Shown piece by piece: positions 62,265-64,000 of a DNA stretch of 64,000 bases. Made by a program: the position numbers and the translations under genes. Positions within the stretch are counted from its first letter, which is position 1; every line of letters begins with the position of its first letter. Under the pieces are notes generated by a model that worked only from the letters and a program-made list of their open reading frames with translations, was not told where the DNA came from and did not search any database. The DNA is from Chitinophaga oryzae (GTDB taxonomy: Bacteria > Bacteroidota > Bacteroidia > Chitinophagales > Chitinophagaceae): the NCBI RefSeq assembly GCF_012516375.2, contig NZ_CP051204.2:6014001-6078000 (forward strand), in the 5' to 3' direction.

Positions 62265-62624
62265 CTAGATGTCTTTAGGCGGGTATTCAATGCCCGCCTC
62301 TTTTATCAGCTCATAGCCGTATTTCATGATCGTTTCGATGACGGGGATCGCTTTTCTTCCTTTCTCCGTCAGGCGGTATTCCACCTTCGGCGGCACTACC
62401 GGAAACACCTCGCGGCTGATCAGGTTTTTGCTTTCCAGTTCCCGCAACTGGCTGGTCAGCATTTTATCCGTAATATGCGGGATGTCTTTTTTCAGCTCAC
62501 TGAACCGCAGCGGCTTCTCCTGCAAACGCCAGAGTATAGGCATCTTCCACGTTCCGCCGATATGGCCCAACGCAAATTCGATCGGCGTGTAATACAGTCT
62601 CTTATCGTGAAAGAATTCAGGCAT
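62265..62624 (-). CDS. HxlR family transcriptional regulator
   Basis: The start is at the ATG at 62624 (MPEFFHDKRLYYTP), giving 119 residues; the frame runs to 62678. HIGGTWKMPILWRLQEKPLRF followed by SELKKDIPHITDKMLTSQLR and RYRLTEKGR-like VEYRLTEKGRKAIPVI is the HxlR winged helix. It lacks the N-terminal Cys of many redox-sensing members. It is divergent from an MFS transporter gene with a palindrome between, so it likely represses the transporter. Its stop is directly next to the PL8 stop. Confidence 0.93.
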   Translation of the reverse strand: MPEFFHDKRLYYTPIEFALGHIGGTWKMPILWRLQEKPLRFSELKKDIPHITDKMLTSQLRELESKNLISREVFPVVPPKVEYRLTEKGRKAIPVIETIMKYGYELIKEAGIEYPPKDI

Positions 62625-62666
62625 CCGGTTATTTCCCGCTAAAATACGAAACCTCTCCCGAAGGAG

Positions 62667-62690
62667 GATACTTACCAAATGGAAAGTATC
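62667..62690. promoter_or_regulatory. Candidate HxlR operator
   Basis: GATACTTaCC and GGaAAGTATC form an inverted repeat around AAAT. It is 42 bases upstream of the regulator and 65 upstream of the MFS gene. Confidence 0.55.
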
Positions 62691-62755
62691 TCACGAAGTC
62701 GTCAGTACATCTGTTTACAACAGTCAAACTGCAATTTTGCCGGAAAAATTTTTCT

Positions 62756-63910
62756 ATGCGTTCAGAAAAAAATCTCTGGTTGCTGGCGTTGGGTGTGTTT
62801 GGCATCACCACTACTGAATTTGGCGTGATCGGGGTCTTACCGGACATAGCAACAGCTTTTCATGTCTCCATTGACAAGGCAGGCTGGCTTCTCAGCGCTT
62901 TTGCGCTGATAGTGGCTTTCTTCGGGCCTTTTATGATGATGCTCTTTTCAAAGACCAACCGCAAAAACCTGTTGCTTTTTTCACTGTTACTTTTTGCGGC
63001 GGCCAATGTGCTATCTGCTTTTGCCCTGAATTTTTACCAGTTGCTGCTGATCAGAATGCTGCCGGCTTTCTTTCATCCGGTGTACTGGTCCATAGCGCTG
63101 TCTTTCGCGATCAATAACAGTGACAGGCCAAACACTTCCAAAGCGGTCAGCATTATTTTCTCCGGCCTTACCGTAGCAACGGTACTGGGAGTGCCCCTGG
63201 CCACTTTTGTTTCCGCGATGTTCAACTGGCAGGGCGCTTTCCTGGTCACTGCCTTTATCAATGTAGTCGCTTTTGCGGGGGTAAAGTGGTGGCTGCCGCC
63301 GGTACCGGCAGGCCATACAGCGGTGGCCTCATCACAGCAAAACATTTTCCGTAACAGGCTGCTGTGGACCAATCTGCTGCTGGCCTTTTTCATCATTACA
63401 GCGATGTACGCCACCTACGGCTATATGGCGGATTTTTTAAAGCAGGTGTCTCACATGAATGGTAGTACGATCAGCATGATGTTGCTGTTATTCGGCGTGG
63501 TGGGTATCGGGGGTAATTATCTTGCGGGGAGATATATGAGCAGGCAACCCTATGTGACTACGCTGTTGTTCCTGTTATTATTATCAGGAGTGCATGTACT
63601 GTTGTATTGGCTGGGCGGTACGCTCCTGCCGATGGTGTTGCTGACTTCCGTGTGGGGACTCATTCATGCCGGCGGTTTTCTCATCAGCAATATACAGGTG
63701 ACCAGCTCCGCGCCGGAGGAATCGGAGCTGATCAACAGTATCTTTACCTCCTGCGGCAATTTCGCCGTTACGGCCGGCGCTTTGCTGGGCGGGCACTGGA
63801 TTGCAGGCTATGGCATCGTCAACGTGGTTTGGGCCAGCGTGGGATGTTTGACCATCGCGCTGCTCATCCTGCTTTTCAAGCGATTAAGATATCAGCGTCC
63901 GGGGCTTTAG
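62756..63910 (+). CDS. MFS transporter, DHA1-type efflux protein
   Basis: A 384-residue protein with about 12 hydrophobic helices. The start FGITTTEFGVIGVLPDIATA and PAFFHPVYWSIALSFAINNS are characteristic of the AraJ/YdhP-like DHA1 group, which exports drugs, sugars or metabolites. The motif between helices 2 and 3 (LFSKTNRKNLLLFS) is the usual MFS motif A position in a weak form. It is divergent from the HxlR regulator and presumably controlled by it. The stop codon is inside a small hairpin. Confidence 0.92.
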   Translation: MRSEKNLWLLALGVFGITTTEFGVIGVLPDIATAFHVSIDKAGWLLSAFALIVAFFGPFMMMLFSKTNRKNLLLFSLLLFAAANVLSAFALNFYQLLLIRMLPAFFHPVYWSIALSFAINNSDRPNTSKAVSIIFSGLTVATVLGVPLATFVSAMFNWQGAFLVTAFINVVAFAGVKWWLPPVPAGHTAVASSQQNIFRNRLLWTNLLLAFFIITAMYATYGYMADFLKQVSHMNGSTISMMLLLFGVVGIGGNYLAGRYMSRQPYVTTLLFLLLLSGVHVLLYWLGGTLLPMVLLTSVWGLIHAGGFLISNIQVTSSAPEESELINSIFTSCGNFAVTAGALLGGHWIAGYGIVNVVWASVGCLTIALLILLFKRLRYQRPGL

Positions 63911-63916
63911 CCCCGG
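63899..63916. terminator. Hairpin over the end of the MFS gene
   Basis: CCGGGGC-TTTA-GCCCCGG is a perfect 7-bp stem. The TAG stop of the MFS gene (63908-63910) is inside it. It lies between convergent genes; no long T-run follows. Confidence 0.5.
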
Positions 63917-63921
63917 GATGG

Positions 63922-64000
63922 TTATGGTTTCACCCAGAACAGGTCCGGGTTGTTGGTCACCTGGAAGCGGTAGCCGGTTTTGATCGTGCTGTCCGCTTTA
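63922..64000 (-). CDS. C-terminal end of an unidentified gene, cut by window edge
   Basis: On the minus strand an open frame enters from the right edge and ends at TAA (63922-63924). The last residues read TIKTGYRFQVTNNPDLFWVK and P. Only 25 codons are visible, too few to name a family. It is convergent with the MFS gene. Confidence 0.55.
   Translation of the reverse strand, partial: KADSTIKTGYRFQVTNNPDLFWVKP

Overview
The window looks like chromosome from a Bacteroidota member of the Chitinophagaceae, most likely Chitinophaga or a close relative. The grounds are a SusC/SusD pair, a hybrid two-component sensor, a type IX secretion C-terminal sorting domain, a GLPGLI protein paired with an outer-membrane barrel, promoter boxes of the TAnnTTTG type, and few Shine-Dalgarno sites. 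No transposase, integrase, phage structural gene or CRISPR array was seen. One tRNA (Ser, anticodon TGA) lies at 14.4 kb.

Region 1 (1 to about 6.1 kb, minus strand, clearly AT-rich) is the most unusual part. A small AraC-type regulator is followed by four paralogous exported peptides of 77 to 83 residues that share a Cys-containing plan. Between them lie a polytopic membrane protein resembling GT-C glycosyltransferases, a thioredoxin-like lipoprotein with a CxxC pair, and the N-terminal 450 residues of an S9 (prolyl-oligopeptidase family) peptidase that runs off the left edge. It may be an undescribed peptide export or maturation system.

Region 2 (6 to 34.7 kb) is ordinary GC-richer chromosome. 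It carries an alpha/beta hydrolase with a lost nucleophile, an M48 protease, several lipoproteins (one with a collagen-like stretch), a DJ-1/PfpI protein with a decayed epimerase behind it, a GLPGLI plus outer-membrane barrel operon, an IlvD/Edd sugar-acid dehydratase with an SDR enzyme, a long SNF2 helicase, a DeoR regulator divergent from a Nudix hydrolase, and a run of regulators and small enzymes (AraC, VOC, flavodoxin-type reductase, two Crp/Fnr proteins, an ECF sigma factor, an alkyl-DNA methyltransferase, a DUF418 membrane protein).

Region 3 (34.8 to 38.8 kb) is a plus-strand cassette: two low-complexity exported proteins, a predicted outer-membrane barrel, then a response regulator and sensor kinase. 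Region 4 (38.9 to 47.6 kb) holds mostly uncharacterised proteins, a tiny secreted protein resembling a CBM5/12 module, and a large unknown 733-residue protein.

Region 5 (47.7 to 62.3 kb) is a polysaccharide utilisation locus. GH88, a DUF5017-like lipoprotein, SusD and SusC are on the minus strand. The hybrid sensor and a PL8 lyase are on the plus strand. PL8 makes unsaturated uronyl oligosaccharides and GH88 removes the unsaturated uronyl group, so the likely substrate is a glycosaminoglycan such as hyaluronan or chondroitin. The window ends with an HxlR regulator divergent from an MFS exporter, and the last codons of an unidentified minus-strand gene.
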